In this document: positions 1 through 12,200 of the stretch, piece after piece
How positions within the stretch are numbered: position 1 is the stretch's first letter
Layout of the letters: each line of letters opens with the position of its first letter
Assembly (NCBI GenBank): GCA_037389465.1
Contig: JAZARR010000153.1
Location: forward strand, 6,838,501-6,902,500
Source: Baylisascaris procyonis
Lineage: Eukaryota; Nematoda; Chromadorea; Rhabditida; Ascarididae
Reading direction: 5' to 3'
Length of the DNA: 64,000 nucleotides
Made by a program: the position numbers and the translations under genes
The notes under the pieces: generated by a model
Told to the model about the DNA's origin: nothing
Database searches by the model: none
Seen by the model: only the letters and a program-made list of their open reading frames with translations

Positions 1-299
1 TTCGGTTGCAACCGAATACGTTCAGTTTCAGTTAATGACCACCTGAGATGATCTGATGGAAAAAGAATTTCGATTACAATCCGAATATCAACAAATATTT
101 TTTGTTGGATGGAAACTAACCAAGCTTTCGCATTTTTATTGAAATTCTGTTAAGAGATCACCAACACAGCGTGAAATCTTATCCGATCAGTACAGTCTTT
201 TTTCTTATAATTTTCTTAGCAAGACCATTGTACGATCAATTCAGACAACATGGATTCGACCAAACTAGAGTGAAACCCATAGAGCCGTTGCGGAATGAG

Positions 300-590
300 G
301 TATTGGCACACCTGTAACGAAACAGGTTATCTACAAAGATGTGGTAGAATGGAACCCAGGCAAACTTGTGGCTGGATTTGTATAAGGATCACCCATCCTC
401 CTTTACTGTTCCAGTCAAAATTAATTTTATCTTCATATTTCGTCAGCCAATATCGACCTCTTAAAAATTGTTATTAATTTAAAAAAAAAGGCTGCAGCGC
501 AGAGCCTTTCTCGATCTCGCTCGTGATCGAGACCATCATGATCAAATCGAAACTTGGCACCCTTATCGAGATCATCACCTTTTTGAATAA
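300..590 (+). CDS. Possible last two exons of an unidentified gene
   Basis: Two short open segments can be joined in frame. The first (300-379) reads IGTPVTKQVIYKDVVEWNPG and then KLVAGF, ending at a GTATAAG donor. The second (498-590) starts after GCTGCAG, is rich in Arg, Asp and His, and ends at TAA (588-590). Both sides of the 118-bp intron are phase 0. The upstream part of the gene would lie outside the window. I do not recognise the protein. The evidence is codon-like composition and compatible splice signals only, so this could be chance. Confidence 0.33.
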
Positions 591-1893
591 TGGAATATTA
601 AGAAGTTCATCTTCGAGAAATTAAACGAATTTAGAAATCCTTAATACAATTTTAGCGATATCATCATTTGTGAAAATTTTGATGGTGCTAACACTGAAGT
701 ATGGAATAATTTTATTCGGAAATCGCATAGATACGAATACACAAATAATCCTTATAATAAATCCGTATAATTTTCTTCGTAATTAATACTTTTCAAACAA
801 CTCAAAAACACTTTATCTCATTTATATATAAAATATCATTAAAATATGCTTCTATTTTTCTTGCATCATCTTTTTTTCATTTATATGGATTAATTGTATT
901 CTAATCGAAAAACGTCATTCTAATGCCTCTAATTAAAAGCACATAAATCTCGCAGTATTAATTTCAGTAGTGTAAGCTGCACTGGAAAATGAGTATTGGT
1001 TAATTAGTGAGATTCTATGAGATCTATTCGAATTGTTCACATTTTCAATTCCCAAATGAAAGATCCAACATTCTAAATTAGTACTCAGCTAATCACTAAG
1101 ACAATCTGCAATAGCGCTCTTCTTAACAATCGTTATTTCTTTCATTTCACTCAGCATTAATTTCGAGACGATACGAACCTCATTTCGAATGGATTAATTC
1201 AAAGCGGCTATATAAAAAGATATGAACATTGTGAAGGCATTCATTTTTCGCTCATTTATCGCATATTTCTGTGTTGTGAATTAATTATGCGTGATCTATT
1301 ATCGGCGATTCTCGCAAAGAACGGTATGTTATAACTTTTTAAAATACAACAGTGATATGCAAATACTATTTGCATTCCTTTAAGAGAATTAATCTGTAAA
1401 TATCGTCGCTGAAATAAATCCAAAAAATTTTCATTTTTATGATACGATTTCAGCTTTGAAACTTGAATTACAGTCATGTTTTATTGTCTATAGTCTAGTT
1501 TAACCTCGTGGCTATTTTATATGCTTTTTGGTAATTCGCACCTAAAAAACGCAATAGGCAGCATTATTTCCCTCTATATGTATGGATCTCTTTGCCTAAA
1601 TGTTTGATAATTCCAGCTTGAGAACCACGGACGATAAATTGAAGAAATTTGCAGAGTATAGAGTGCATGAAATGTGTTCTTCTTTATTAGCCTCGAGGTT
1701 GAATGATTTTCCTCGAAAGAAGCTATAGGTAATCAAATATTCCAAAAAATTGCCCATGAATTAAACTTCACGGATTTTATTTAAAAAAATTTCCAAATTA
1801 TCTTCAAAATTGCATCTATCTTACAACCGTACAATAGTTTTTGGATATGACCATGTAATGCGTCGAGTACAGATGGAATAATCATTTATGCTG
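591..1893. other. AT-rich stretch without a recognisable gene
   Basis: No open frame with convincing composition or splice context was seen. The only longer frame (1256-1477, minus strand) is lysine/isoleucine-rich and looks like chance. The stretch leads into the ribozyme and Penelope remnants that begin near 1894. Confidence 0.5.
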
Positions 1894-1966
1894 ACGTTTC
1901 GGCTCTTTGAGCCATAATCATAACAACCAAGCTGAAAATTCATCACATAAAATACACTTTGTACGT
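1894..1966 (-). ncRNA. Degenerate hammerhead ribozyme of a Penelope-like element
   Basis: Read on the minus strand, stem II is a perfect 5-bp hairpin (GGCTC, loop AAA, GAGCC; 1901-1913) followed directly by the conserved GAAAC (1900-1896). The following CGT can pair with an upstream ACGTA (1966-1962), reproducing the short helix III and cleavage-site layout of a type I hammerhead. A short helix I (CAA with TTG) is also possible. The normally invariant CTGATGA core is replaced by a sequence resembling TTATGATTAT, so the ribozyme is probably inactive. Hammerheads of this compact kind are known from the pseudo-LTRs of Penelope-like elements, and this one lies just 3' of a PLE endonuclease tail on the same strand. 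Confidence 0.5.
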
Positions 1967-2023
1967 TTCATAGACTTGGAGGGGTTTCAAACAGGTGTGA
2001 TATGAACGGTAGTCAGAAGGAGG

Positions 2024-2028
<5 letters not shown>

Positions 2029-2056
<28 letters not shown>
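2029..2056. repeat. (TA)14 microsatellite
   Basis: Uninterrupted TA dinucleotide run. It sits about 50 bp beyond the 3' end of the Penelope coding remnant, separated by a purine-rich tract (pyrimidine-rich on the element's strand). Confidence 0.95.
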
Positions 2057-2107
2057 CGACGGAAAGGAAATAAAAAAAAGAAAAGAAAAAAAGGAAAAAT
2101 AAAGGTT

Positions 2108-2575
2108 TTAGAGTTCCCGAGAGAGAAGATTAGTGAGGTTGGATAATTCGACACAGCCGTTAATCTGTGGTTTTAGGGAGTTTATGAGGTGGGCTTCCCT
2201 TATCTTGCGGATTAGCGTGCCTTTGCCACGAGCAAGTATTTCGACCACAATGTTAGTTGCCTCAAGGTTGTGGACCTCGGCAACATGCTTGGCCATCGGG
2301 CATGCAGCATATGATCGAGATAGTGGTGATGACATGCTTCACACGTGCTCTCTAATGCGCTCATGCAGGAAGCGGCCCGTTTCACCAATATACAAAGAAT
2401 CGCATGCACAACAACGAATAGAGTAGACAACATCTTTCATGCAACAGTCCCCTAGATTATTAGTGGGACAAATAACACATTTAGATGGGTTGTAGCATAG
2501 GCGATCATATAGTCGGTTGCGGACTAGAATTTGTCGGAGTGTGGGAGGGGGGTGACATTTAGTTTAAGAAGGAGT
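2108..2575 (-). mobile_element. Penelope-like retroelement remnant, GIY-YIG endonuclease end
   Basis: The minus strand encodes the C-terminal part of a Penelope-like element polyprotein in broken frames. In order it shows a Cys-containing linker (KCVICPT, then NLGDCC), the GIY-YIG nuclease start (VVYSIRCCACDSLYIGETGR) and an HERIREHV helix. After a frame change near 2330 comes the usual tail with RKIREAHLINSLKPQIN and an EL-rich end, stopping at about 2108. The order and spacing match the EN domain of PLEs, which nicks target DNA for insertion. The reverse transcriptase is not present upstream, and at least one frameshift plus in-frame stops make this a dead copy. A degenerate hammerhead lies just 3' of it. 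The family is clear; the subfamily is not. Confidence 0.82.
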
Positions 2576-2602
2576 TGGTGCTTACTAAGAAGGACGCATT
2601 AC

Positions 2603-2755
2603 ATGGTCATATCCAAAAACTATTGTACCAATATATCTATCGATCATGCGTCTGCGAAACAACAGTGTTACTGCTCATATCTTAAAACCAACCGAAATGC
2701 ATTTCATAGCGACGAAGTGAAAAGAAAATTTTTTTTCAGTAGAAAATTTTTCTGA
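2603..2755 (+). other. Short frame with a peptide shared with 39.1-39.3 kb
   Basis: This frame on the strand opposite the PLE reads MV..KNYCT..SIDHASAKQQ and continues Cys/Tyr-rich. A second copy at 39125-39328 (minus strand) reads MVTTLNYHTFVSIDHASAKQ, then Q. The shared block is conserved at both protein and DNA level, with some synonymous differences. In both places it lies on the 5' side of a PLE fragment and on the opposite strand to it. It is probably part of the same element or of a companion repeat. Its function is unknown. Confidence 0.4.
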
Positions 2756-3010
2756 GCAATCGGATTAGTTTGAATATGAACGGAATATTTCAAATATGAA
2801 TGTATATTATATGATCTCTATTTAGATATCAGCTCATATATTGCTAACTAAAGCATGGGAAAATCTTATTAGATGCTCGAAAATGATGTATAGTTTTGCA
2901 TTTTGGTCACCGGGTTTTTTTAAATTACTTACAAATAGTCGCATAGTTTACTATATGGTGTTAGATGTTTCGAAGGGTAATTTTCCATTTATGAGGAAAG
3001 CGACTGTCAT

Positions 3011-3110
3011 AGAAAACGATGACGTCACATAGTATAACAAAGAAAACGATGACGTCACATAGTATAACAAAGAAAACGATGATGTCACATAGTATAACAA
3101 AGAAAACGAT
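3011..3110. repeat. 30-bp tandem repeat carrying CRE-like TGACGTCA sites
   Basis: Three complete 30-bp units (3011-3040, 3041-3070, 3071-3100) and a partial fourth, with consensus AGAAAACGATGACGTCACAT followed by AGTATAACAA. The first two units contain the perfect palindrome TGACGTCA (3020-3027 and 3050-3057); the third has TGATGTCA. The repeat ends about 100 bp before the first recognised exon of the chemoreceptor gene, so it lies in its promoter or its first intron. TGACGTCA is the core site for CREB/ATF bZIP factors; regulatory use here is inference. Confidence 0.8.
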
Positions 3111-3212
3111 GTTGAAAACGATGTCACTTATTTTGTTGCAATATTTTTATTTTATTCTATAAAAATATATTTATTTGCAAATATTTCAACGAAATCACAG
3201 CAACGTTTTCAG

Positions 3213-6200
3213 CTACTTTGGAAAACGAAACGTTAACATCGTTGAGCAGTTCAGAGAAACGCAACATTTATATCTATGTAACCGAAGGTGCAATTCTTAG
3301 TGCATTCAATTTACCAGTTGCGGTTATTATTCTACTTTCCGCGTTACGCAAACAAAAGGAATATATCATTATCGCTGGAATGGTAGCTACTGATTTTGTA
3401 CTTGGAATTGCATTTGTTCTCGCTGGTATGTTCCGCATTATGAAAGGTTTACATCGACGTAAGTTTTATTTCTCATCCCCTCTATATTGTATTGATATAT
3501 TTGCGTGTATTAATCTTATTTAAATTATTGATCACAGTTTCATAAATATATCCCACCTTCCTTGAACTTCACTATCTTCTACAATACGTTGTTTCTTATC
3601 GAAAGAGCTGAAAATAGAAGCTAAGAGCATTCATTGGCGAAGATATGTTATCATGAAAAGTGCACAAAATTTCAACACTTGGGAAAACCAATAGGTCAAA
3701 GGTCAGCTGAAAAATCACAGCCGTAAAATTTTTTCATTTGTCTAAATTGTTTTCTTTTTCCTGAATGAAACTTTAGCGATGGGTTTTTTTGCATTTAATT
3801 ATTTCAGTGATCATCATTGGTCCATATTTATGCATTTAAACCTAAAAGCTGCACTCGATTTCTTTCAATAATCATGTACTTTTATGCATTCATTGTATTG
3901 TTTGCGATTTGTTCGTTCATTTGAATTGAGTGAATTTAATTTCTTAATGGAAGCCATTCCTCTAATTAATTAAGGAATTAATTATACAATTCACGATCGT
4001 TATTTAGACTTAAGATTATATTTCTCTATGGTGATATTTATTTGAAAGAATATTTGCAATTTATTAAAAAATCATTAAAAAAGTTATTGATAAGAAAGAT
4101 ATTGATAAAAAAGATATGATAGTGAAATGATAAGTTGATGATTGATGTCTATGATGATCGTTCGATTTCGAATAAATTGAATGAAGTTTACCACTCTTTT
4201 TGGATAAGTGAATGTTGCAGAAGGTGAAACATGGGATCAATGGGAATGTGCATCGACACCACATAATATTGCCGCCATTTTCATATCATCACAAATCGGC
4301 CTAATGGCTCTTATCATTTCTGTCGATAGGTGAGTTCAACTGAATATATCCTGATAGGTATTACAATCAAATATACCAATAATGACGCACTCAACATGAC
4401 CATATCAATAGGGTGTACTACCCCTGTGGTTATAGATGAAATTATTCAAATATTGTATAGTTTGAAATGGAAAAACTTTTCTTTCAATCGTTGTTTCTTC
4501 GAGAATTTTTCTTCGAGAAAATGTCAATAAGTGTATTTTTTAAAAATGCATTTATCTTGTTTGGTTAATTGTCCCTCAATAAATCCATCCTTCCACCTCT
4601 TGGCTCGGATGACATATTCAATATCATTCACCATGCTTCAACGACTTCTTTTCTTCAAAGCTATTTTCACATTATTTGGGGTTAGCTCGGACAACGTTAG
4701 ACGACGAACATCCCATCATACAATCCTCTTAGATGATTTCTACTCGGTGAATTCCTCTCGCAGGAAATAATCATCGATTAAAATCGGTCACTTTCAGCCT
4801 ATCTGTATATTGGCAGAATCGTTGAAGTAGATTGATTCGATTTGAAAATATTACAGTGGTCCGATTGAATTGTAAAATTTCATGAAGTTTCTTCTCAACT
4901 TTGTTATACCATGTCTCTTATTGCTTTATATTACCAATATTCACCCTTGTCCCCTTCCACTCCTTCCTTACTCCCTTGAATGAGAAAGACATGAGGTGGA
5001 ACTCATCGACCCGACCTTACACTTCTGCCTTTGCCTCAAAACTGCTTTACAAAAAAAAAAAAAAAAAACTTCCTGGAACTCAGGGCTAATTTAGTGAAAA
5101 AACTCCTAAAATTGTAGCTTCTATGAGCATTATCAAATAATTATCAACGTATATCTCTAAAAAATAAGTTTTTAACTCCCGATAAAAAGTATTTTATACG
5201 AATAGAATTAATAGTGCATCATAGTAGATCTCAGCTTATGCATTATTCTGTGCTCTTTAAAGATTACTTTCGGTGTCTATTCCATTTCGTTACTCAAGTT
5301 TTTCAACACTTTACGCATGGGCTCTCATCGGTGGTTCAGTATTCATCTCTATTCTTGTGTCGATTCTCTCGCTGTATTACGTCTATTTGCAAAAAGTTCA
5401 ACCTCAGGTTTATTTCTCTTGCAAACTTTGTGTCTTTCAACTTTTTATGCTCTTCAACTATTATTGAAAACATAGAACAATGACGTCATTCTTTTCGAAT
5501 AAGTTCCAATAAGAAAGCATTATGGGGATTGTAACTCGCACTAAATTTACTCTAATTCAATATTGTTTATTGTCCATTGCATAGTACAACTTTTCGTATA
5601 ATAAATGGTAGAAAATTGCTTCAATTTCTATTGAATTCAACAGCATTTTTTCTCTTCGAGAAGAAAAGCAAAATATTCACAACTTTCTTTTATTAATAAA
5701 ATTTTTCATACTTCAGCACTAAAAATTCCGACATTTTATCATCGACTATAATTTTTTTTTTCTTTTTTCAAATTCAGTGAAACTCCTCTATCAGTTGAAG
5801 AGAATCGAATTTCGCTATTAGCTAGCTGCATATATTGAATTTGAATGATTAACACATATATTGAAGAGATTTGCATATAATTTATGAGTTGGTCAATTTC
5901 TCACAATTATCATCTAATAATTTATCAAAATGCATGACAAATTATCACATTTCTAGAAATAAAAACTCCAAGTTTTTTAATAATAGACTGTATAGATATA
6001 TTATCTCATAAGATTCTTTTCAGGTATCTGCTTACTGTATTGCAACAGAATCATTCGGTGCGATTATCTATCGAAAATTAATTGCAACAAGAATCTTAAT
6101 GACATTTACAAGTGTAATCCTTTATATTCCTATTATGTATAAAATGCGACAGGTTATATTTTAATTTGTTGAATGCTTCTTCAATATCTGTAGTGATAAG

Positions 6201-7032
6201 TTTGGTAAAGGCAAAAGAAAAAATGATCGAATAAATTTGCATTCATTGGGATTGTTATAGGGGTTATCTTTTTGTAATGAGATAGCATAAAATATTTGAG
6301 AGATTTTCAATCAACGCTTGAAAATTAATTTATCGAATTACTGGATTTTCTCTTATTAATACTTGTTTTTTTTTTTTTAATTTTTCTTCTTATACAAACT
6401 ATAAAAGACATATGTTCAGTCATTTAAAACGATGAATTTAATTATATTTACAATTGTTGATATCAGAAAATTGAATAATTATCTAAGTAGACAGCATTTA
6501 TTGAAATAAATCAAATTCTTTTTAAATGTAAACTGGAAGAAGCACTGGCAAATGTTTTCCTTCCATCATGAAATATTTGCTTCAATATTTTTCTTTAATT
6601 TCTTTTCGATATCTTTGAAAATTTCTTTTTGCTAAGCAAAGGTATCAACGAATATTTTGTTTAAGGTGAGTTGAATTGAGGGAGGGAACTATAGAACAGT
6701 AGTTATTGCGCAAATTCTATAGTAGTTTATAAAAAGTACTTACTACAATAACAAGAATTTACCAGTATAATTAAGTTAAGGTACTCAATCTACATGATTG
6801 TACGGTCCTTAGCGCAAAGCAACGACACAAATTGCATCGTATTACAATTTCCGCATGTCTTTTCGCTATTAATACTCTTTTTCTATTCAATCTACCCGAT
6901 GTGATAATATTTATTAATCCTGGTGGTATTAATAGAAGAGCATCAATTTGTTATATTCTACTACTAAATAGAGGCGTATTCAATATTTTTATCTATACGG
7001 TAACTGTTTTTAACAATATTCAGTTCATATAA
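3213..7032 (+). CDS. Seven-transmembrane receptor, nematode Srsx-like GPCR
   Basis: Five exons join in phase: 3213-3458, 4221-4329, 5263-5407, 6024-6152 and 6781-7032, giving about 290 residues. Seven hydrophobic segments are visible. TM1 is in exon 1 (AILSAFNLPVAVIILL). TM2 is YIIIAGMVATDFVLG. TM3 ends in ISVDR, which after splicing reads DRLLSVSIPFRY, a DRY-like motif and typical second loop. TM4 is in exon 3, TM5 in exon 4 (ATRILMTFTSVILYIPIMY), and TM6 and TM7 in the last exon, ending in FNIFIYT. Conserved cysteines are present before TM3 (WECAST) and in loop 2 (AYCIATE). This architecture is that of the large nematode chemoreceptor superfamily; Srsx is my best subfamily guess. The start codon was not found, and a short 5' exon upstream of 3213 is expected. 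The stop is followed by AATAAA at 7100. The ligand is unknown. Confidence 0.8.
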
Positions 7033-7099
7033 CTTTTATCATTTATTCTCTAGATTTCTCTTATCATCGTTCCATTTTAATGCTTATTTGCGATTGAGA

Positions 7100-7105
7100 A
7101 ATAAA
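7100..7105 (+). terminator. Poly(A) signal of the receptor gene
   Basis: AATAAA 68 nt after the receptor stop codon, at a normal position for a nematode 3' end. Confidence 0.55.
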
Positions 7106-9165
7106 AGCTCACACTTTTAACATATCTTATATGCGTGGGCGTTTTTTTTAAATATTATTCTTATTACTTTTTTTCGAAATTCTTAGTATAAAATTTTATA
7201 GAAATTACATTATAGGAAGTGAAAGACATATTTTTATTTGAATTTATTAGACGAAAAGGAACACAGAGTCATTTCTATATATCTATATCACTATTGTTTG
7301 TTCTTTAATTGGCTTGAATCATAACGTTTTACTACGTTATCTATGATCTTTAAAAGATAAGCGCATTTCGATCGAGAACATTGCCTTCAAGCAACGAATA
7401 GTTCTCGCACTGTGAATTTAATTCGATATTCAAATAAATGAGCATTTAGATTCGACATCGAGAGCTGTGGCATGCGTTAATGTCTGTGATTGGCAAGCAT
7501 GTCGTCACGAGTGGTTCATTGGGTGGTTTCAGTATAACGCATCAACCGCGCACTTCAACAATACATAAGGCAATCAATATCTCTTGTAATATTCACGCAA
7601 GCATTGAGGAGTCCATCATAAAAATGTCCATCTAAGTTAAACCAATTTTGTAGAAATCCGCATCTTCTTCTACTTTCCTTCTAAGCAAAACATAAAGTAA
7701 TGCAATCTCCAGCTAACCTAAACAATATTCCTAATCTTTCACATTATATTACCAGCTCCTTTACCAGCAAAACTTTTACAGAAGTGTGCGGTTGCTCTTT
7801 TTTTCAGTGAAAGATATCTTTGCTATTTTATTGCGGAGTGTACTCTAGTAAAATAAGAACTCTAGAGAAATCGAAAATTTCTTCAATCTTCCAAAGAGAA
7901 GAGTTTTTTCTATCATAAGAAGGAAACCTGACGCTGTTTTATGGAAAATATACTCTTTTTTTATAAGTTATATTGCTTTATTTTTATATGATTTTTCGCT
8001 GTTCTTAAGAAATGTTTAAAAAAATCGATTATAGCGTTAGATGTCGGGAACTTTCTTCGAACGAATATTAAAGTTTTTGAAAACCTATGAATACAAATTG
8101 TTTCATTTTTCCACTTTTCACATTAATCGATTCACTATTGCAATTTCTCAAACACTGAAAATCTGATATAAAAATTCTCTCATTTATTCCACTTTTTTTT
8201 TTCGAGAGAGAGAGAGAGTATTCGCATTCGTTATATTCGATTAACTTGTTTCGATTTTGTTCAATTAGCATTTTCATTAAAGAAGAGATTAAAGCTGTAC
8301 ATTCTTCTCATGTTTCGTTTCTTTTTTATTTTCAGAGTAATTCTTCGTCGGAAATTAATTGTTGGCGGAAATGCAGAATTCTAAGCTTCGCGAGAAATTT
8401 TATTATGCAGAAACGGACGACTAATGCTTGTCATTAGCGCTGAAATCGCAACGATTATGGATACTTGGCCTGAATTTCTTATCAAACCGATTAGCAGCAC
8501 AAATATTAAGTTAAAAAAATTTCCCCTTATGAATTTTGTTCAGCGATTTGTGCATTCATAACCATTGATAGTGCTCATTTCGAATTAATTTCATGGGCTA
8601 TCACAATTCAAATTGTGGTAGAGGCAAAGCACTAGGGAAGCTGGAGTCGGAATGCGGAGGGATACGAAAGATAGCTTTCACATCTAATTGCTTAATGCCA
8701 TCGCCAACGATCTAGGGAATCCTCAGTTGCATTGTTATCAGATGGCTACGTGCACAATCATCTCAGATTTCTTTTCAGAAATCAGTTGAAAAAATATGCA
8801 TACTAGTTCTCCTATTCTCTTATCGAATGATACGTCTATGGTGATAGCTTGGTAAATTACTGTCGCAAAATTAATTACTGAAGTTGATTCCAGAGGTTTT
8901 GTGAAGATTATTTAGATGGTCGCGGTAACATCTCAGCAATTTATGATCTATCTTAGAACATTGAAAAAATAAAAGTCGAATTGATTAGAGAGAGTAAGAA
9001 GAAACGAGAAAAGAAAATAAAATTTATGCCCACTAAACACAAATAGTGGGAGGCATTTTCATATTGTTATTTTATTTTACTAATTTTATTATATTCCACT
9101 ATTTTATTCTATATGTTTCTGCTTTTTAAGCACGAATTCTGCATTTATTATATATATCAAAGGTG
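7106..9165. other. AT-rich intergenic stretch between convergent genes
   Basis: This separates the 3' end of the receptor (+) from the 3' end of the PDZ gene (-). No convincing exon was seen on either strand. A short (GA)n run lies at about 8204-8218. Confidence 0.5.
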
Positions 9166-9171
9166 TTTATT
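9166..9171 (-). terminator. Poly(A) signal of the PDZ gene
   Basis: TTTATT on the plus strand is AATAAA on the minus strand. It lies about 55 nt after the stop codon of the PDZ gene's last exon. Confidence 0.55.
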
Positions 9172-9223
9172 CTATTAGTCATAAAAAAAGTTACAATTCA
9201 TAAAAAAACGAGAATCATTTATA

Positions 9224-12200
9224 TCATCGTTGTTTGCTATCAGAGCGTTTCATAGCGCTTTTTTGGTTACTTGAAGTAGATGAACTCGATTGTCTCAACG
9301 ATAGTACTCCACATGGCGGCGGTCGTTGCTCTTGTTGTTGCCGTTGTTGTTGTTGTTGTTGGATGGTTGATGGTGGGGGCACATGTTGGAGTAGAATGGG
9401 ATTTATTGGATTCATACCGATTGTTGACTCAACGGAGTTCAATGCAACTTTCACTGTATTTGAGCCTCTTATCATCCTGCAACGAAAGAAGACGAAAGGA
9501 CTTCAGAATAGAGGACATGGAATATTTGAATTTAAATATTTAAACATAAGTGTTTTAAATATAGAGCACTTAGACACAGGCATTCAGGCGGAAACATCAG
9601 CCTTTTTTAGAATGTTACCTTCAAATGTAAAGACAGTAACGGAATTACTCTTTGTTGGCTGACTGAAAAAAATGTATTGTAAGTCCGTTAGCAACAAAAC
9701 GGATCGTGACTAAAACGAGGCCTCGAGCCCTAGCGTTGATCAAAGGTTAGCCCCAGCTTTTTTCAAGAACGCTTGGCCCCAATTTCGTTTTGCTCAAACT
9801 AGCCCTCTATATGGCCTAGTGCAGCCTATTTAGTATGTTGAGATATATACCTGCACCAGGGTGTACAAGACAATAGACTGCGATGATTGCATCATTATCG
9901 ATAGACTTTGTTGCTATTCGAAAGTATGAAATGACACTCGCCAATTGGTGTGTGTTGAGAGCATATAGGCATAAAAGCAAATTAGAGGTATATAAAAGAA
10001 CGAACTTCTTAAGTAGAAGGCCGAATCTGTTGGAATGATCGATATAGATACTAGTAAGTAACGGATCAGGTGTACTCTTTATTCGTTTCACCTCATCACG
10101 GCAAATCTGAATCGCATCATCCGGCATTCTTGGATCTTTATCTCGTGTCTTCTCAGCAAGAAGTGCCTGCCGGACACGACCGATTGCCGCTGGACTTCGT
10201 GCACGTTCGATAACAACACTCACCTCAAAACAATCAAATTATTTGCTACAGCTGATTCCTCCTTAACAATATTGAAGAAACATTTGTCCGTTCCCTTTCT
10301 CTGAGTTATTAGTTCACATGTTGTGCAATCCTTTCAGGAAGAGCAGTGATTGACTTAGTGGGAACCATGTTCGATAATGATATCTGGGAGGAAGTCAGAT
10401 TACAAGACATCTTAAATATGACATCAGTAAAAAGTACAGATGGATCATACATGCTCTGAAAGAAGTATCGATAAGCTTCCGAAACTATGGATTCTTATTC
10501 TCGAAATATCAATAAACTTCTACGAAATCGTTGAAAATGATGAGGCTATTAGGAAAATACACACTAGAATTTCCAGAATGAAAGACGACAGAGAGCAATT
10601 AACTGTCTTGAGAGAAACGAAGCATTGGGGAATTTTCAAGTAAAACTGCTCACTTAAGACATTCATGGATTTTGAGTCTGCAGCATCGATTTCATTCACT
10701 CGAATTATGCCAAACATTAATTACAACACTAACATATTTGCGTTTCGTTAATGCCTGAATGATTTGTGAGGAAGTGCCGGCGATAGTAGTTTGCGGTTCA
10801 CCGTCAACGGCTAAAATTGCATCACCAACGAGAAATGTTCGCATTCCCAGCGATTGAAAACCATTATCGGTTCCTGTAACGAATACCTGCAAACATATCA
10901 TCATTATTAATCGCTTTTGAAGAAATATTCCCATATTTAAGAAGCTATCGAAATTTATGCTCATATATGAAGCTAATGTAATACAAAAGGGAATGGAAAT
11001 AATGTAATACAAAAGGGAAATGGAAATGCCTCATGAAATGCTGTTGAATAGAGTACATCAGAGCAGACCTCACGAAATGCATTCACTCCTATTTCTTATT
11101 CTACTTTTGTTTTGATCATTTCAACGCTACCGATGAGCTATCGAAATGAACGTAATCTTATATCATTGTTAACGACAGTAGATCAGTTACAGCGAATTTC
11201 AAAAGTGTTTAACATATCTACATGATTCTTTCCAGGATAAGGCGATATGTGTAACTTCATCGCTAAACGGGAGGAGGGGGTAAAGAGTTGGAGGAGGGTG
11301 TGGGGAGAATAGATAGAGTGGGAGGGGGAGGGGGAGGGGTACTTAGTCAGTAATAATGCATGGGTGCAATTCCGTTTGAAATCATTACATGACGACAGCA
11401 GCGCTACCGTATTCTTCCCCAGAGGGAAGAAATATAGATACTGTCATTTGAGGATGTAGGATAGGGAGAGGTACATTAGTTTTCAAAAATGCGAAATTCG
11501 AGAGAGGCAACTGCCTGCCCCTTCACCTTTAAATTTTAAACCTTTGCGTTCCCATGCGCTGTGTATGTACTCATGAAATGAATACTATTTTCTAGTGTTC
11601 GCTGTCGACTTAACAGAAAAATCTCACCATTCTTTTAATAATTAACTTCAATATTTGTTCTCAATAAGAGCTAAATTGAGGGATTTATAAATAGTATCAT
11701 TTCTTCTTAGAATAAACCAAAAAAATTAGCAATCAGCTATAAATATGAATATAAAATTTACTTTATAATTGTAAGCTTTAATATTAACACCTAAAGATGA
11801 GCCTGGACACATTGTTATATAACCGATGAGATATTCGAAGCCATTTTGCACTTCCATCGCTTGTGGAATAAGTGGAGAAGAAGCTGCATTCTCGATTACT
11901 TTTGTTTTTAACGTTCGATATATAGTGTACTTTAGCTATAATTGAACAACTTAGAACATTGAAAAACTTTGAAAATTTAAAAAAAATTGGAAGTACGATG
12001 TAATGATCTTATTGAGAGTATATTGGATGAGAAAGTATTATTATCTCTCAGAGCAATATTTTTATGTTTTAGCTAAAAAATTCGATTGTAAATTTAATTT
12101 CAGGTACTTGAATAAATCAAGGTAAATAAGTTACAGCACGGATGTATATAAAATTCATTTAATGAGAAAGAGAAAACGGTCCACTAATTGAAATAATAAA

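Noticed and set aside
9234..9662. Plus-strand Cys-rich frame of 142 codons
   Set aside because: It is the antisense shadow of the glutamine-rich last exon of the PDZ gene (CAG/CAA read as CTG/TTG and shifted).
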